Origin: an uncultured Mailhella sp.
GTDB lineage: Bacteria; Desulfobacterota; Desulfovibrionia; Desulfovibrionales; Desulfovibrionaceae
Direction: 5' to 3'
NCBI GenBank assembly: GCA_948482415.1
Contig: CAOMFZ010000109.1
Location: forward strand, 1 to 7,560
Length of the DNA: 7,560 nt
Shown here: positions 6,719 through 7,560 of the stretch, piece after piece
How the letters are laid out: the number at the start of each line of letters is the position of its first letter
Position numbering within the stretch: the first letter of the stretch is position 1
The notes under the pieces: model-generated
The model's input: the letters and a program-made list of their open reading frames with translations, nothing else
Told to the model about the DNA's origin: nothing
Databases searched by the model: none
Position numbers and translations under genes: made by a program

Positions 6719-7099
6719 TTACTTTGCAGCATATTTGTCAGTATGGCAGCTGCGGCAGGCCGTAATATTCGGTCCCTTGCCAAGTTCAATATGACATTTT
6801 ACACAATTTTTGTGCAGATAAGCCACTTTGTCATCCTGACTTTTTTCTTTGTCAACAGCCATAAATGCTTCATAATTATCATCAATATGGCAAACTGTGC
6901 AGTCTTTGCCTGCTGCTTCAGCTTTTGCAGCGTGCAAATCGTGAAGAGCATCACCCTCTTTCATTGCAATACCAATCATTTTTTGAGGAGTAACACCTAA
7001 AGACTGTTTCACTTCGCCATCACCTGCTTTTGCACTCACAAAGGAAAATGCGAGCAAGCATACAACCATAGCCAAAATTGTTTTCATACCGTTACTCAT
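6719..7099 (-). CDS. Periplasmic triheme class III cytochrome c (c7-type; TmcA-like position)
   Basis: This is a 126-residue exported cytochrome. A signal peptide with a positive start and hydrophobic core (about 5-22) ends near VSA (23) or AKA (25). The mature part has three CxxCH heme sites: C67/C70/H71, C99/C102/H103 and C115/C118/H119. Apart from these the only histidines are 53, 56 and 96, giving exactly six and fitting three bis-histidine hemes. The layout H-x2-H, CxxCH, then H-x2-CxxCH and CxxCH after a KGP stretch follows the c3/c7 fold with heme II deleted. As the first gene of the operon, before the membrane and Fe-S subunits, it probably accepts electrons from periplasmic hydrogenase or formate dehydrogenase (directly or via type I cytochrome c3). 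The Tmc cytochrome is normally tetraheme, so this is a variant. The ATG at 7099 has an AAGGGG ribosome site; the ATG four codons in is an alternative that also keeps the signal peptide. Confidence 0.9.
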   Translation of the reverse strand: MSNGMKTILAMVVCLLAFSFVSAKAGDGEVKQSLGVTPQKMIGIAMKEGDALHDLHAAKAEAAGKDCTVCHIDDNYEAFMAVDKEKSQDDKVAYLHKNCVKCHIELGKGPNITACRSCHTDKYAAK

Positions 7100-7140
7100 A
7101 CACGCCCCTTTTAGGGTAAATTTTTATAACACAAGTTTAA

Positions 7141-7187
7141 AAATGTATGCCGTTCACAAACAAAAAATACGGCTATTCCATACATTT
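7141..7187 (-). promoter_or_regulatory. Hairpin in the 5' leader of the redox operon
   Basis: On the minus strand AAATGTATG (7179-7187) pairs with CATACATTT (7141-7149), and inside it CCGT pairs with ACGG, with a six-base bulge on one side and a 15-base loop. The 3' arm runs into five U. The hairpin lies between the predicted transcription start (about 7211) and the ribosome site (about 7106-7111). It could be an attenuator, an mRNA stabiliser or a protein-binding site. The pairing is seen in the sequence; the role is inferred. Confidence 0.5.
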
Positions 7188-7217
7188 ATATAACTTTTTT
7201 GTGTGATATTACCTTAT

Positions 7218-7246
7218 TTTATACATAAGTTCAAATCCTCTGTCAA
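7218..7246 (-). promoter_or_regulatory. Strong sigma-70 promoter of the cytochrome operon
   Basis: On the minus strand a consensus TTGACA (7241-7246), a 17-base spacer and TATAAA (7218-7223) form a near-ideal promoter. Upstream of it is A/T-tract DNA that could act as an UP element. Transcription would start near 7211, giving a leader of about 110 bases. A perfect palindrome TCAATATTGA (7243-7252) overlaps the -35 box and may be an operator. Confidence 0.8.
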
Positions 7247-7341
7247 TATTGATTTTTTTATCACAATACTTTTTTTCGGTTTTTTTTTGAAAAAATTTTT
7301 TCTCAGCCCTCCCTTAAAATGTTAAAAAATTTTAAATTTTT
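7247..7341. other. AT-tract intergenic DNA
   Basis: This stretch is dominated by runs of A and T (for example near 7253-7259, 7270-7276, 7281-7288 and 7325-7343) and holds no gene on either strand. Runs of this kind often bend DNA and can raise promoter activity. It separates the minus-strand redox promoter from a possible plus-strand promoter at 7342. Confidence 0.5.
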
Positions 7342-7370
7342 TTGAAAAAATGCTTGCTATTTAACATAAA
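7342..7370 (+). promoter_or_regulatory. Possible plus-strand promoter, divergent from the redox operon
   Basis: TTGAAA (7342-7347), a 17-base spacer and CATAAA (7365-7370) give a moderate sigma-70 match. Transcription would start near 7377 and run rightward through a hairpin (7391-7416) and a mini-ORF. The AT-rich background makes chance matches common. Confidence 0.35.
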
Positions 7371-7390
7371 AAAAGCTATTTTTTTTAATT

Positions 7391-7416
7391 CCAAAGGGCA
7401 CTTTTTGTGCCTTCGG
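7391..7416. other. Hairpin in the plus-strand leader region
   Basis: GGCAC/GTGCC with a five-T loop is extended, with one mismatch and one bulge, by CCAAA/TTCGG. The stem is sound but it is not followed by a U run on either strand, so it is not a terminator. It would lie near the 5' end of a plus-strand transcript from the promoter at 7342. Confidence 0.45.
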
Positions 7417-7437
7417 ATTGACCATAAAAAGGAAATT

Positions 7438-7488
7438 GTGCAAACAATTCAAACAGATACTAAGAGCAACACAGAATTTATCTCCTAA
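7438..7488 (+). other. Possible leader peptide mini-ORF
   Basis: A GTG at 7438 opens a 16-codon frame (MQTIQTDTKSNTEFIS if read as Met) ending in TAA. An AAGGA ribosome-like sequence lies about 5 bases upstream. An overlapping frame from TTG at 7436 runs 20 codons to a TGA at 7496-7498, directly before a terminator-like hairpin. A short ORF followed by a hairpin and T-rich stretch resembles an attenuation leader, but there is no run of one amino acid that would name a pathway. It may be chance. Confidence 0.25.
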
Positions 7489-7498
7489 CTTTTCCTGA

Positions 7499-7518
7499 GA
7501 AAAGCTGGGGGCTTTTTC
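7499..7518 (+). terminator. Terminator-like hairpin near the right edge
   Basis: AAAAGC/GCTTTT with a TGGGG loop is followed on the plus strand by a T-rich stretch interrupted by a few other bases. The short stem makes it a weak terminator. It would end or attenuate a plus-strand transcript of about 140 bases starting near 7377, possibly a leader for a gene beyond the window. Confidence 0.35.
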
Positions 7519-7560
7519 GTGTTTATTTTAGCGTTAACTAGCCTGCCAAAAAAATAATTT

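Noticed and set aside
4571..7099. dsrMKJ (part of the DsrMKJOP complex)
   Set aside because: DsrO and DsrP genes are absent because the operon ends in a terminator, the cytochrome is c7-like rather than DsrJ-like, and the Fe-S protein is shorter than I expect for DsrK.
7253..7267. A standard CRP/FNR site upstream of the cytochrome promoter
   Set aside because: The two half-sites match only partly and are two bases farther apart than the CRP spacing, so it is kept only as a weak operator candidate.
7367..7386. A-run/T-run hairpin as a terminator
   Set aside because: The stem is only A:T pairs with a GCTA loop, which is expected by chance in this AT-rich stretch and is not placed after any gene.
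1..7560. CRISPR array, tRNA or rRNA gene, insertion sequence, attachment site
   Set aside because: No spaced direct repeats, cloverleaf pattern, rRNA-like sequence, transposase or terminal inverted repeats were seen on either strand.

Overview
The window looks like a piece of chromosome from a sulfate- or sulfite-reducing deltaproteobacterium, most likely a Desulfovibrionaceae-type organism of moderate to low GC. The main reason is a three-gene redox operon of the Hmc/Tmc family: a periplasmic multiheme cytochrome c, a NarI-like membrane cytochrome b subunit, and a cytoplasmic HdrD/DsrK-like iron-sulfur protein with a CCG domain. Such complexes are characteristic of Desulfovibrio and relatives. 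Species cannot be told from the sequence. All confident genes are on the minus strand, so the window is best read from right to left.

Layout from right to left. Positions 7100-7560 hold no clear gene. They contain the strong promoter (7218-7246) and a leader hairpin (7141-7187) of the redox operon, AT-tract DNA, and a speculative plus-strand unit (promoter, hairpin, mini-ORF, terminator-like hairpin) running off the right edge. The redox operon follows: cytochrome (6719-7099), membrane subunit (6016-6696) and Fe-S subunit (4571-5974), closed by a strong intrinsic terminator (4536-4566). A second unit starts at a good promoter (4493-4520): prfB (release factor 2, with a programmed +1 frameshift), a protein with a degenerate GGDEF domain, and a FlhG/MinD-like ATPase, spaced only 3 and 15 bases apart. 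A separately promoted HU/IHF gene (1240-1515) ends in its own terminator. After it come a CNNM/CBS-domain membrane protein (74-1159) and the probable N-terminus of another gene at the left edge.

How the genes work together. The redox operon probably encodes a compact transmembrane electron conduit: hydrogenase- or formate-derived electrons enter through the periplasmic cytochrome, cross on b hemes and reach the cytoplasmic Fe-S protein. The prfB unit mixes translation termination with two probable regulatory or localisation proteins (inactive GGDEF and FlhG-like ATPase); a functional link between those two is plausible but inferred only from spacing.

The most notable points are these. The cytochrome binds three hemes rather than the four expected for a Tmc complex, with loss of both heme II and its partner histidine. 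The gene order and the lack of a fourth subunit differ from classic tmcABCD. The prfB frameshift site means the gene really starts at 4460. The GGDEF protein has lost its catalytic motif. Two non-coding leader structures lie at the right end.
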